A stretch of 64,000 bases of DNA, from assembly GCF_001422985.1 (NCBI RefSeq), contig NZ_LMNL01000034.1, positions 271,603-335,602 of the forward strand. The letters are read 5' to 3'. A program made the position numbers and the translations under genes. A model generated the notes under the pieces. The model made no database searches, was not told the origin of the DNA, and was given only the letters and a program-made list of their open reading frames with translations. Positions 35,706 to 44,856 of this stretch are shown piece after piece; within the stretch, counting starts at the first letter, position 1; each line of letters starts with the position of its first letter. The DNA is from Methylobacterium sp. Leaf117. Lineage in GTDB: Bacteria; Pseudomonadota; Alphaproteobacteria; Rhizobiales; Beijerinckiaceae.

Positions 35706-36689
35706 TCAGGCCTGGACGGGAAGTCCCTCAGGCGTCTCGCCCTCTGGTGCCTGGACCGGCGGCGCCACCGGATCGGCGGCGGCCAGGTGCTCGCCCCTCT
35801 GATAGGTGGCGATGTCGAAGGTGTCGTCCGGCAGCCGGGTGACGAAGCGCTCCGCCATCTCGAACAGCAGCAGATCGGGCTTCACCCGCTCGACATAGGC
35901 CCAGTCGATGCTCGACGACCACACGAAGTGAACCTCGCGAAAACTCTCGGCGAGGATGCCGGTCAGCATGATCGGCGCGAAATGCGCGTAGGAATCGCCG
36001 AACAGCACGAGGGTGCGGGGATCGATGTCGGGACGGTCGTTGCGGAAGCACACATGGGCGCCGACATGCAGGTCGGGGGCGCGGCCGGCAGCCTCGTAGG
36101 CGGCGACCAGGGGGCTGGCGTAGACGCGCTGCGCGTCGCGGTCGAGGACGGCGTGGCTCGCGGTCTCGACCGGCTTGTCCGGCAGCTTCTCGCCCAGGTC
36201 GCGCACCCGCGTGGTCTCGTAGCGCTGGCGCGCGTCGAGATCGGCCGGGGGCACGGCCCCGCAGGCCCGCATCAATTCGCGGTAGGCGAAGCGGCAGCCC
36301 TCGTAGTTCCAGTGCGTGTCGGTGCGGTAGTACAGCGGCACCGGCCCGTCGCGGGCCGCCCGCATCGGCGACAGCAGGTCGACATAGGCGGGGTTGTTGA
36401 TGAGACGCCGCCCCAGCACCCGGGCGGGGGATTGGCGCGGATCGTAGCGCAGATCCACGGTGCGGTCGTCGTAGACCGACAGCTTCTCCGGCACGACCAC
36501 GTGCAGGTAGCGGATGCCGAGCGCCTGGGCGCGGGCGGCCCGCGTCTCGATGAGCTTGACCCAGCCGCGCAGGCGCCACCAGCGGGACAGGGTGGCGCGA
36601 TACTGCTCGAGGACCCCGTTGGTGCCTCCGATCAAGAAGAGCCAGCCATCCCGCCCCACATGTACGATCTCCCGGTGTCTGCGCCGCAT
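35706..36689 (-). CDS. AlgX/AlgJ-like SGNH acetyltransferase-domain protein
   Basis: A 327-residue protein with the SGNH-hydrolase-like fold used by alginate O-acetyltransferases. The Asp-His pair appears in the TDTHWNYEG motif and the nucleophile Ser in LFGDSYAHF. The early HVGRDGWLFLIGG strand is also typical. No signal peptide is clear. No other polysaccharide genes lie beside it, so the acceptor glycan is unknown. It is divergent from the 2H-phosphoesterase gene. Confidence 0.85.
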   Translation of the reverse strand: MRRRHREIVHVGRDGWLFLIGGTNGVLEQYRATLSRWWRLRGWVKLIETRAARAQALGIRYLHVVVPEKLSVYDDRTVDLRYDPRQSPARVLGRRLINNPAYVDLLSPMRAARDGPVPLYYRTDTHWNYEGCRFAYRELMRACGAVPPADLDARQRYETTRVRDLGEKLPDKPVETASHAVLDRDAQRVYASPLVAAYEAAGRAPDLHVGAHVCFRNDRPDIDPRTLVLFGDSYAHFAPIMLTGILAESFREVHFVWSSSIDWAYVERVKPDLLLFEMAERFVTRLPDDTFDIATYQRGEHLAAADPVAPPVQAPEGETPEGLPVQA

Positions 36690-36836
36690 GGGGGCTGTCT
36701 ACCCGGCCCGGGCGCCTCTGAACAGGTCGGACGCTCGGGCCGGGACGATGGCGCCCCACGCGAAACCTGGCCCGGCCGAGCCTTGGCCCGTCCAAACCCT
36801 GGAATGCGGCCGCGCCCGCGCCATCTCGAACGGATC

Positions 36837-37367
36837 ATGACAGACCGCAGCCCGACGCCCGACCCGCTGATCCTCACCCTGGCAATGGAGCCCGACGCCT
36901 TCGCGCGCTTCGACGGCCTGCGGCGCCGGCACTTCCCCAAGGCGCTGAACCACATCCCCGCCCACGCGACCCTGTTCCATCACCTGCCGGGCCTGAGCGA
37001 GCCGGGCATCGTCGAGACCCTGGCGGCACTCATGCGCAGCCAGACGCCGCCGGAGGTGGCGGTGACCGGCCTGCGCTTCACCGGGCGAGGGGTGGCCTAC
37101 GTGCTGGCCTCGGACGCCCTCTCGGCCTTCCGGGCTCGCCTCGCCGAGCAGTTCGAGTCCCTGGAGGACGGCTTGACCGCGCAGGACCGGCAGGGCTGGC
37201 GCCCGCACGTCACGGTGCAGAACAAGGTCGACCCGGCCACCGCGCGGGCCCTGCACGCCGAACTCGAGGCGGAATTCACGCCGTTCCGATTCACGGCGCC
37301 CGGCCTGCTGCTGTGGCGTTATCTCGGCGGCCCCTGGGAGCGCCGGGCCAGCGTTTCGTTCGGGTAG
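36837..37367 (+). CDS. 2'-5' RNA ligase-family (2H phosphoesterase) protein
   Basis: A 176-residue 2H phosphoesterase. The two catalytic HxT motifs are visible as HATLFH and HVTVQN. It probably acts on cyclic phosphates or 2'-5' linkages in RNA or small nucleotides; the true substrate is unknown. Start at 36837 is the first ATG in the open frame that respects the divergent neighbour. Confidence 0.88.
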   Translation: MTDRSPTPDPLILTLAMEPDAFARFDGLRRRHFPKALNHIPAHATLFHHLPGLSEPGIVETLAALMRSQTPPEVAVTGLRFTGRGVAYVLASDALSAFRARLAEQFESLEDGLTAQDRQGWRPHVTVQNKVDPATARALHAELEAEFTPFRFTAPGLLLWRYLGGPWERRASVSFG

Positions 37368-37576
37368 GCCCATCAGGCTTCGAGGGGCGAGCGACCGATG
37401 AGAGACGTCGCGCGCACAGAAACCGTGTCGGGATGGAGCCTTGTCCGCCGTTCGTCTATGCCGAACGGCTCCGTGAGCGGGGCGTTGGTGTCTCGGGGAG
37501 CTTTCGCGCCGCCGGAGGCCTCCCGCGCCGGCACGCTCCGGCCCCGACCGACGCACGATCCATAGAAGTCGCCCGC

Positions 37577-38350
37577 ATGAACGTCCTGCCCTCCGGCTAC
37601 CGGAACAACCCGCTCGTCACGCGGGTGAACGCCCTGCGGTTGGCCCTTCGCCTCAACGAGGTCGGCCCCGTCATCGCCCTGCTGGCGGTCAGCCTGCTCG
37701 GCTACGGCTTCTTCGCCCTGGCCAACGAGGTGGGCGAGGGCTCCACCGCCGCCCTCGACCGCAAGGTCCTGCTGGCCCTGCGCAACCCGGCCGATCTCTC
37801 GGACCCGATCGGACCGCGCTGGCTGGAAGAGACCATGCGCGACATCACCGGGCTCGGCAGCGTCTTCACCATCGTGTTCGTGACGGCGGCGGCCTGCGCC
37901 TACCTGGCGATGACGGGGCGCCGGCGCATCGCCGTCTTCGTGGTCGCGGCGATCGGTGGGGGCGAACTCGCCTCGACGGTGCTGAAGCTGTTCTACCACC
38001 GGCCGCGGCCGGACCTCGTGCCCCACGGCATGGAGGTGTTCACCGCGAGCTTCCCGAGCGGGCACGCCATGATGTCGGCCATCGCCTACCTGACCCTGGC
38101 CAGCCTGATCGCCCGCGTCGACCGCCAGCGCGCCGTCAAGCTGCTGGTGCTGATCATCGGCGTCTCCACCACCCTGCTGGTCGGCATCAGCCGGATCTAT
38201 CTCGGGGTGCATTGGCCGAGCGACGTGGTGGCGGGCTGGTGCGTCGGCGCCGCCTGGGCCGCCCTGTGCTGGTTCGTCGCCCTGGTCCTGCAGGAGCGCG
38301 GCGAGGTGGAGGCCCCGACCGGCTCCGGCGACCCGTCCCGGGACGCTTGA
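37577..38350 (+). CDS. PAP2-family membrane phosphatase
   Basis: A 257-residue integral membrane phosphatase with about six helices. The three catalytic motifs are KLFYHRPRPD (KX6RP type), FPSGHAMMS (PSGH) and SRIYLGVHWPSDV (SRX5HX3D). Substrates of this family include phosphatidic acid, undecaprenyl diphosphate and other lipid phosphates. Its ATG at 37577 opens directly before the first polar segment and helix. Confidence 0.9.
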   Translation: MNVLPSGYRNNPLVTRVNALRLALRLNEVGPVIALLAVSLLGYGFFALANEVGEGSTAALDRKVLLALRNPADLSDPIGPRWLEETMRDITGLGSVFTIVFVTAAACAYLAMTGRRRIAVFVVAAIGGGELASTVLKLFYHRPRPDLVPHGMEVFTASFPSGHAMMSAIAYLTLASLIARVDRQRAVKLLVLIIGVSTTLLVGISRIYLGVHWPSDVVAGWCVGAAWAALCWFVALVLQERGEVEAPTGSGDPSRDA

Positions 38351-38353
38351 ACG

Positions 38354-38371
38354 CCCGCCCGGCCGGGCGGG
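38354..38371 (+). terminator. Perfect palindrome after PAP2 gene
   Basis: CCCGCCCGG followed at once by CCGGGCGGG forms an 18-base perfect palindrome 4 bases after the stop codon. It lacks a T-run, so termination (possibly Rho-assisted) or mRNA 3'-end protection is only a suggestion. Confidence 0.4.
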
Positions 38372-38510
38372 GCACCCGGCAAGGAGGTCGGCAAGGGGGG
38401 GCGGAACTCGCCCCGCCGGGCTGACGTTCCCGGGGGACAGGCGACCTGCGGCCCCCGCGCTTTCGGGGCTCCCGGACGCCGCTCCCTCCCCGGAACCCGC
38501 AGCGAGTTTC

Positions 38511-39821
38511 ATGACGGATGACCTCCCGCTCTCCCGCCGCAACGTCCTTCGGGCCGGCAGCGCCACGCTGACCGGCCTCGCCCTCGGGGCGACGAGCGCG
38601 GCCGCGCAATCCGGACCGCCCGGTCCCTCGGTTCCGGCCGATACCGGCGCGGTTCAGGGCGGCAAGGTGCTGTTCCCGAACTGGCGCGGCCCGGGAGACC
38701 GGGCGCCTCCGCCGCCGCCGGCTCCGATGCCACCGGGCAAGCGGGTGGGCTTCGCCATCGTGGGCCTCGGCCGGCTCAGCCTGGAGGAGATCCTGCCGGC
38801 CTTCGGCGAGACCAAGCGCGCACGCGTGGTGGCGCTGATGTCGGGCACGCCGGCCAAGGCCAAGCTCGTCGCCGAGCAATACGGGATCGCGCCGGAGGCG
38901 GTCTACGGCTACGACGAGTGGGACCGGCTGGCGAAGGATCCGGCGATCCAGGCCGTCTACGTGGTGACGCCGAACGCCATCCATCGGGGCGATGTGCTGG
39001 CCGCCGCCAAGGCCGGCAAGCACGTGCTGTGCGAGAAGCCGATGGCGAATTCCTCGGCCGAGGCGCGCGACATGATCGCGGCCTGCGCGGCGGCCAAGGT
39101 CAAGCTGATGATCGCCTATCGCTGCCAGTACGAGCCCTATAACCGCGAGGTGGTGCGGCTCGCCCGCTCGGGCGAATTCGGCAAGCCGCGCCTGATCCAG
39201 GCCTTCAACGGCCAGACCACCGGTCTGCCGCAGCAATGGCGCCTCAAGAAGGCGTTGGCGGGCGGGGGCGCCCTGCCGGATATCGGGCTGTACTGCCTCA
39301 ACGGCGTGCGGGCGCTGACCGGCGAGGAGCCGGTCTCGATCGACGCGCAGGTCCACTCGCCTCCGGGCGACGCGAAATTCGCCGAGGTCGAGGAATCCGT
39401 CTCCTTCACCCTGCGCTTCCCGTCCGGCCTCATCGCCCAGTGCATGACGAGCTACGGCGTGCACGAGTCGCGTCGGCTCCAGCTCCACACCGAACGGGCC
39501 GACATCGATCTCCAGAACGCCTTCGCGTATCGGGGCCAGCGCCTCGTGGTGGCACGGCCGGACGGAGCGGTGGAATCGCAGGACACCCGCATCCTGCCCC
39601 AGAAGAACCAGTTCGCCCTCGAAATCGACCACATGGCCCGCTGCATCCAGGAGGACCGGCGCCCCCGGACCCCCGGTGAGGAGGGCCTTCAGGACCATGT
39701 TCTGATGGAGGCGATCTACGAGGCGGCGCGCACGGGACGGCCGGTCACCGTCGGCCCGCCGGCCGGCGCGTCGGGCGGTCTCGATGTCACACGCGGGCCG
39801 GAACTCGACGACGCGGGCTGA
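38511..39821 (+). CDS. Tat-exported Gfo/Idh/MocA oxidoreductase (GFOR-like)
   Basis: A 436-residue NAD(P)-dependent sugar oxidoreductase. A twin-arginine signal (SRRNVLR, residues 8-14, then a hydrophobic stretch and AAAQS) directs it to the periplasm folded with its cofactor. The Rossmann part has GFAIVGLGRLSLEEILPAF and the conserved CEKPM, and the C-terminal domain follows from about residue 180. This layout matches Zymomonas glucose-fructose oxidoreductase and related enzymes. The OprB porin gene lies 128 bases downstream on the same strand, which suggests use of an external sugar. Confidence 0.88.
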   Translation: MTDDLPLSRRNVLRAGSATLTGLALGATSAAAQSGPPGPSVPADTGAVQGGKVLFPNWRGPGDRAPPPPPAPMPPGKRVGFAIVGLGRLSLEEILPAFGETKRARVVALMSGTPAKAKLVAEQYGIAPEAVYGYDEWDRLAKDPAIQAVYVVTPNAIHRGDVLAAAKAGKHVLCEKPMANSSAEARDMIAACAAAKVKLMIAYRCQYEPYNREVVRLARSGEFGKPRLIQAFNGQTTGLPQQWRLKKALAGGGALPDIGLYCLNGVRALTGEEPVSIDAQVHSPPGDAKFAEVEESVSFTLRFPSGLIAQCMTSYGVHESRRLQLHTERADIDLQNAFAYRGQRLVVARPDGAVESQDTRILPQKNQFALEIDHMARCIQEDRRPRTPGEEGLQDHVLMEAIYEAARTGRPVTVGPPAGASGGLDVTRGPELDDAG

Positions 39822-39949
39822 TCCGGCCGCCAGACGGTTGCCAGTCCGTCATTTGAAACGAATAGGCTCAGATCGCGGCGGCACCCCAGCGCCCCGGGAT
39901 CACGAAACGCTTGGCCCCCCATCACCTCCCTTTCCTCCGGCAACGGCCG

Positions 39950-41440
39950 ATGACGGCCTTCGCCGGAGGGATTCTCCTGCTCTGCCTCCTGGCGGGGCTC
40001 GCGCGGGCCGAGACGCCGGCCGAGACGGCCGTGCGCCTGGCGCTCGAAGGCCGCGCCATCGGCTCGCCCCGGGGCGCCGGCGGCGATCCGCAGACTTCGG
40101 TCGCCCAGTCGGTCACCTCGTCGCGCCCCTCGGCCAACCTCGATACCTCGATCGCCGACCAGCTCGGTCCCTATGCCGACCCGTTCGGATTCCGGGCCTA
40201 CCTCAAGGATCGCGGCGTCACCTACAGTCTGACCTACATCGCCGAGAGCCTCGGCAACGTCTCGGGCGGCCTGCGCCGGCGCGGCATCACCGAAGGCCTG
40301 CTCGATCTCGAGATCGACGTCGATCTCGGACCCCTGATCGGCTGGCAGGGGGGTGCGCTCCACACCAACCTGTTCCAGATCCACGGTGCCGGCCTCTCGC
40401 GCAGCGCGATCGGCAACCTCATCACGGTGAGCGGCATCGAAGCGCTGCCGTCCTCGCGGGTCTACGAATTGTGGTTCGAGCAGAAGGTCTTCGGAGACCA
40501 ATTCGGCCTGAAGATCGGGCAGATCGCCGCCGACACCGAGTTCGCCGTGACCCAGACCGGCACGGTGTTCGTGAATTCCACTTTCGGCTGGCCTAACAAC
40601 ATGGCGGTGGTGATCCCGAGCGGCGGGCCGATCTACCCCCTCGCGGTGCCGGGCGTGCGGGCCAAATACGTGCCCAATGCCAATCTGTCGTTCCAGGTCG
40701 GGGTGTTCGACGGCGATCCGGCCGGGCCGGCGCGCGGAACCCGTGATCCCGACCCGCAAAGGCGCAACCGCACCGGCACCAACTTCCGCACCACCGATCC
40801 CGCCCTGGTGATCGCGGAGGCCTCCTACGCCTACAACATCGCGCCCGGCAGTGCCGGAGAGGCCGGGACGGTGACGCTGGGCGGCTGGTACCATTTCGGC
40901 CGCTTCGACCACCTGCGCTTCGACGGGGACGGCGTGTCGCTCGCCGATCCGGCCAGCTCCGGGATCGCCCGGCGCTTCCGGGGCCAGGCCGGCCTCTACG
41001 GCCTGATCGACCAGACCGTCTATCGCGAGCCCGACGATCCGAACGACGGCGCCAGCGTGTTCGTGCGCGTCTCGGGCTCCCAGGCCGATCGCAGCCTCGT
41101 GGATGTCTACGCCGATATCGGCATCGCCTATAAGGGGCTGCTCCCCGGCCGCTCGGACGACACGGTCGGCCTCGCCTTCGGCCTGTCGCGGATCTCGCCC
41201 CAGGCCCGGGGCCTCGACACCGACACCGTCCTGGCGACCGGGGTCGCCAGGACGCGCCGAAGCAGCGAGGCGGTGCTGGAGGCGACCTACCAGGCCGTGC
41301 TCGGCCCCGGCGTCACCCTGCAGCCGGATTTCCAGTACGTCTTCCGCCCCGGCGGCGGCCTCCCGAATCCGCGCGACGCCAACGGCGCCCGCATCCGCAA
41401 CGCGGCGGTGTTCGGGCTGCGGGGGACGATCCGGTACTGA
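39950..41440 (+). CDS. oprB: OprB-family carbohydrate porin
   Basis: A 496-residue outer-membrane beta-barrel. A signal peptide ends at about residue 20 (LLLCLLAGLARA, then ETP). The OprB pattern is clear: YSLTYIAESLGNVSGG, WQGGALHTNLFQIHG, GLKIGQIAADTEF, and a C-terminal strand ending in Phe/Tyr-type LRGTIRY. It allows sugar diffusion. Start taken at ATG 39950; a TTG 13 codons earlier is less likely. Probably works with the periplasmic GFOR-like enzyme upstream. The stop is 3 bases from the convergent TAXI gene. Confidence 0.9.
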   Translation: MTAFAGGILLLCLLAGLARAETPAETAVRLALEGRAIGSPRGAGGDPQTSVAQSVTSSRPSANLDTSIADQLGPYADPFGFRAYLKDRGVTYSLTYIAESLGNVSGGLRRRGITEGLLDLEIDVDLGPLIGWQGGALHTNLFQIHGAGLSRSAIGNLITVSGIEALPSSRVYELWFEQKVFGDQFGLKIGQIAADTEFAVTQTGTVFVNSTFGWPNNMAVVIPSGGPIYPLAVPGVRAKYVPNANLSFQVGVFDGDPAGPARGTRDPDPQRRNRTGTNFRTTDPALVIAEASYAYNIAPGSAGEAGTVTLGGWYHFGRFDHLRFDGDGVSLADPASSGIARRFRGQAGLYGLIDQTVYREPDDPNDGASVFVRVSGSQADRSLVDVYADIGIAYKGLLPGRSDDTVGLAFGLSRISPQARGLDTDTVLATGVARTRRSSEAVLEATYQAVLGPGVTLQPDFQYVFRPGGGLPNPRDANGARIRNAAVFGLRGTIRY

Positions 41441-41443
41441 AGC

Positions 41444-42874
41444 CTATTCGGCCGCCGGCGTGTGCAGGGACAGGAGCCGGGCCGTGCGGGCATGGTCCAC
41501 GGCGCGGCCGGTCTCGGGGCCGGCATCCCCGAGGGTGCGACGCTCGTCGTTGATCGCCGCATGGACCGCGTCGATGGCGAGGATGAGGGCGCTCACCGTG
41601 CGGTTGTCGATGTTGCGCTCACGGGCATGCTGTACGACGTCGGCCACGAGGTCGTCGGTCTCGCGCACCAGTCCGTCGAGATCGGCCTTGCAGGTCGAGG
41701 CCCGGACCTCGCGCAGGATGTCGAGCAGCCGGTCGAGGACGACGTCGATGCGCTCCCGGCGCTTGCGGGCGAGGCGCTGGGCGAGCCAGGCCACGCCCGA
41801 GCCGACGGTGCCGCCGAAGAAGGCGAGCAGGTAGATGTAATCCTCGTAGCGCTCGAAGACCGTCTGCTGCTCGCGCTCGAAGTAATCCACCGCGCCGGGG
41901 TGGTTCGGCAGGCGGGCGCTGGTGGCCGCCACCGTCGAGTCGAAATCGGGCGCCTTCATCAGGTTGGCGATCGGCGCCCGCGGCGCCAGCTTCGAGCGCC
42001 ACTCGAACAGGTGCTGGGTCACCGACGCCACGGTGAAGCGGCTGACGCCGCCCCGCGCCATCAGGCGGTAGGAGGCGCCCACGGTCTTCACGTCCTCGTC
42101 GGGGCGCTTGGGGCGTCCCCCGAAGGTCCCGGCGGGAATCGTCACCGACTGCAATTCCGGCATCCGCTGGATGATCGCCTCGCCGTCGGGGACCGAGACG
42201 AAGTTGATCTTCTTGTCGACCGAGGCCGCCTCCACCGCCCGCACCGTCGTGATCGCCGCCTTCGAGGCCGGGGCGGCGATGACCGCCACCGCATCGACGC
42301 GGCCCTCGGCGATGGCGCTCGTCACCTCCTGGGGCGTGAGCGGGACCAGCGCCACGCGGGCCGGCCCGACGCTCCCCTCGGGGACCGTCTCGGCCGCCGG
42401 CTGAGAGACGAAATCGTAGAAGGCGAGGAGATTGGTCAGGAACGGCAGGTCGGCGGCGTGGCGCTCGACCACGCCGAGGCGCTTGCGCGCGAGATCCGGG
42501 AAGTTTTCGAGGCCGGCCGCTTCCGGCGCGGCGATCAGCAGGGCCTCGTCGTGCAGGATCGCCAGGGTCAGCCCGTTCTCGGGCAGGAGCACGTCCGGAC
42601 GCACCACGGCGAGATCGGCCTTGTTGCGCTGAAGCGCCTCGGCGCTGTCGCGGACGTCGTCGTAGAAATCGAGTTTGAGGCGGACATCCTCGCGGCCGCG
42701 GGCCAGCGCCTGGGCGTAGGTCTGGAGCAGCGTCGCCTCGGCGCCGTCACGGGGGCCGACCGCCACCGTGAGGGTGGTCGGACGCGAGAGATAGACCAGC
42801 ATGCCCGCCACCAGGGCGAAGCCCAGGGCCAGGAGAACGAGGAGCCACTCGCGTCTCACGACGATTGCCGGCAT
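41444..42874 (-). CDS. TAXI-family solute-binding protein, membrane-tethered
   Basis: A 476-residue TAXI (TRAP-associated extracytoplasmic immunogenic) protein. Residues about 8-28 form an uncleaved N-terminal helix (LLVLLALGFALVAGMLVYL). The binding domain runs from about 33 to 320, including AVVRPDVLLPENG and GVVERHAADLP. A second transmembrane segment at about 343-363 (YLLAFFGGTVGSGVAWLAQRLA region) is followed by a basic, coiled-coil-like cytoplasmic tail of about 100 residues. No TRAP permease gene is near, so a sensory or orphan role is possible. Confidence 0.85.
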   Translation of the reverse strand: MPAIVVRREWLLVLLALGFALVAGMLVYLSRPTTLTVAVGPRDGAEATLLQTYAQALARGREDVRLKLDFYDDVRDSAEALQRNKADLAVVRPDVLLPENGLTLAILHDEALLIAAPEAAGLENFPDLARKRLGVVERHAADLPFLTNLLAFYDFVSQPAAETVPEGSVGPARVALVPLTPQEVTSAIAEGRVDAVAVIAAPASKAAITTVRAVEAASVDKKINFVSVPDGEAIIQRMPELQSVTIPAGTFGGRPKRPDEDVKTVGASYRLMARGGVSRFTVASVTQHLFEWRSKLAPRAPIANLMKAPDFDSTVAATSARLPNHPGAVDYFEREQQTVFERYEDYIYLLAFFGGTVGSGVAWLAQRLARKRRERIDVVLDRLLDILREVRASTCKADLDGLVRETDDLVADVVQHARERNIDNRTVSALILAIDAVHAAINDERRTLGDAGPETGRAVDHARTARLLSLHTPAAE

Positions 42875-42955
42875 GGCAGGATCGAGCCTTTATCCAGCGT
42901 GATCACCATATCTGCCGAGCCCACTTCCGCAACCCGTCCGGATCGTGAAGAACCG

Positions 42956-43555
42956 ATGACACCGCGAAACGTTGCGCCCCGCCGGTCCGCCCCGGATGGA
43001 TCGACCGAGGCGAAGCCGCCGCCCCCCGTCACGCCCGCCTATCTCGAGCGGGCCGCCCTGCATTATCTCGAACGCTACAGCGCCTCCGTGGCGATGCTGC
43101 GGCAGACCCTGAAGCGGCGCGTCGACAAGCGCTGCCGCCTGCGCGGCGAGGAGGCGGGCGCCTTCGCCGAGGCGATCGAGGCCACGGTCGCCCGCGCCGT
43201 CAGCGCCGGCCTGGTCGACGATGCCCGCTTCACTGCCGGCCGCCTCGCGGCCCTGCGCCGGCGCGGCGCCTCCGCCCGCGCCCTGTCGGCCAAGCTCGCC
43301 GCCAAGGGCGTGTCGCGCGAGCAGGTGGCGAGCGCGATGGAGCACGAGCGCGAGACGGCGGACGAGGGCGTCGACCTCGAGGAGGCGGCCGCGCAGGCCT
43401 ATGCCAAGCGCCGCCGGCTCGGCCCCTGGCGGCGGCCCGGGACCCGCGAGGCCCATCGCGACCGGGACCTCGCCGCGATGGCGCGGGCCGGCTTCGGCTA
43501 CGCCCTGGGACGGCGGGTGATCGAGGCCGAGGATGGCGGCGAGGCGGACGTCTGA
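42956..43555 (+). CDS. recX: RecX-family regulatory protein
   Basis: A 199-residue RecX-like protein, which in other bacteria inhibits or modulates RecA filaments. It has the helical-repeat pattern: ALHYLERYSASVAMLRQTLKRRV near the N-terminus, then GLVDDARFTAGRLAALRRRG, then a helix-rich C-terminus. The N-terminal 25 residues are proline-rich and probably disordered. recA is not in the window. The gene begins about 80 bases from the divergent TAXI gene and is followed on the same strand by two DNA-repair-type genes. Confidence 0.85.
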   Translation: MTPRNVAPRRSAPDGSTEAKPPPPVTPAYLERAALHYLERYSASVAMLRQTLKRRVDKRCRLRGEEAGAFAEAIEATVARAVSAGLVDDARFTAGRLAALRRRGASARALSAKLAAKGVSREQVASAMEHERETADEGVDLEEAAAQAYAKRRRLGPWRRPGTREAHRDRDLAAMARAGFGYALGRRVIEAEDGGEADV

Positions 43556-43633
43556 GGCTGCGACATCGCGCCAGCGGACGAGGCGGGAATTCGCGCGCGA
43601 AAACTTGAACGAAAGGCGAACGAGGCGCATTTC

Positions 43634-44854
43634 GTGTCGATGGACGAACTCCTCGCGAAGAAGCTGCGCATCCTCGCCGATGCCGCCAAGTACGACGCCT
43701 CGTGCTCGTCGTCCGGGGCGCCCAAGCGCACGGCCGGCAAGGGTGAGCTCGGCTCGACCACCGGCGCCGGCATCTGCCACGCCTATACGCCGGACGGGCG
43801 CTGCATCTCGCTTCTGAAGATCCTGCTGACGAATTACTGCCTGTTCGACTGCGCCTACTGCGTCAACCGGCGCTCCTCCAACGTGCAGCGGGCGAAATTC
43901 ACCGTCGAGGAGGTCGTGACCCTCACGGTGGAGTTCTACAAGCGCAACTACATCGAGGGCCTGTTCCTTTCGTCGGGCATCATCAAGTCGCCCGACCACA
44001 CCATGGAACTGCTGACGCGGGTGGCCAAATCCCTGCGGCGCGACCACGGTTTTCGCGGCTACATCCACCTGAAGTCGATCCCGGAGGCGAGCCCCTGGCT
44101 GATCGAGGAGGCGGGCCTCTATGCCGACCGGCTGTCGATCAACGTCGAACTGCCCACCGAGGCGAGCCTGGAGCGCTTGGCCCCCGAGAAGGACGGCGCC
44201 GTCATCCAGAACGCCATCGCGCAGATCGGCGAGCGCATCGCCGAGGCGAAATCCGAGAAGCGCCGGTTCTCACCGGCCGGACAGTCGACGCAGGTCATCG
44301 TCGGGGCCGACGCCACCACCGACGAGGCGCTGATCCGCAAGAGCGCGCTGCTCTATGGCTCGTACAACCTCAAGCGGGTCTATTACTCGGCCTTCAGTCC
44401 GATTCCCGACGGCTCCACCATCCTGCCGCTGGCCGCGCCCCCGCTCCAGCGCGAACACCGTCTGTACCAGGGCGACTGGCTGCTGCGGTACTACGCCTTC
44501 ACGCCCGACGACGTGGCCGACGCCACCGAGAACGGCATGCTCTCCCTCGACATCGACCCGAAGCTGGCCTGGGCTCTGAAGCACCGGGCGCGCTTTCCCG
44601 TCGACGTGAACGCCGCCGACCGCGAGATGCTGCTGCGGGTGCCGGGTCTCGGGGCGCGCGCCGTCGACAAGATCATCCGCGCCCGGCGCCATACGCGCCT
44701 GCGTCTCGACGACGTCGCCCGCCTGACCTCGGCCCTCAAGCGGGCAAGGCCCTTTCTCATCGCCGCCGACTATCACCCGGCGGGCGGGCTCACCGACCGG
44801 CTCGATCTTCGGGCACGGTTGGCCGACCCTCCGAAGCAGCTGAGCCTGTTCTGA
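43634..44854 (+). CDS. Putative DNA modification/repair radical SAM protein
   Basis: A 406-residue radical SAM enzyme. The iron-sulphur cluster motif CLFDCAYC at residues 69-76 has the CxxxCxxC spacing. The barrel continues with GLFLSSGI and SINVELPTE, and the C-terminus has a helix-hairpin-helix-like region (NAADREMLLRVPGLGARAVDKII) that could bind DNA. This matches the family annotated as 'putative DNA modification/repair radical SAM protein', usually next to a UdgX/DUF4130 gene, as here (2-base gap). GTG 43634 has GAGG about 8 bases upstream; ATG 43640 is an alternative. The chemistry is undescribed as far as I know. Confidence 0.88.
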   Translation: MSMDELLAKKLRILADAAKYDASCSSSGAPKRTAGKGELGSTTGAGICHAYTPDGRCISLLKILLTNYCLFDCAYCVNRRSSNVQRAKFTVEEVVTLTVEFYKRNYIEGLFLSSGIIKSPDHTMELLTRVAKSLRRDHGFRGYIHLKSIPEASPWLIEEAGLYADRLSINVELPTEASLERLAPEKDGAVIQNAIAQIGERIAEAKSEKRRFSPAGQSTQVIVGADATTDEALIRKSALLYGSYNLKRVYYSAFSPIPDGSTILPLAAPPLQREHRLYQGDWLLRYYAFTPDDVADATENGMLSLDIDPKLAWALKHRARFPVDVNAADREMLLRVPGLGARAVDKIIRARRHTRLRLDDVARLTSALKRARPFLIAADYHPAGGLTDRLDLRARLADPPKQLSLF

Positions 44855-44856
44855 GG

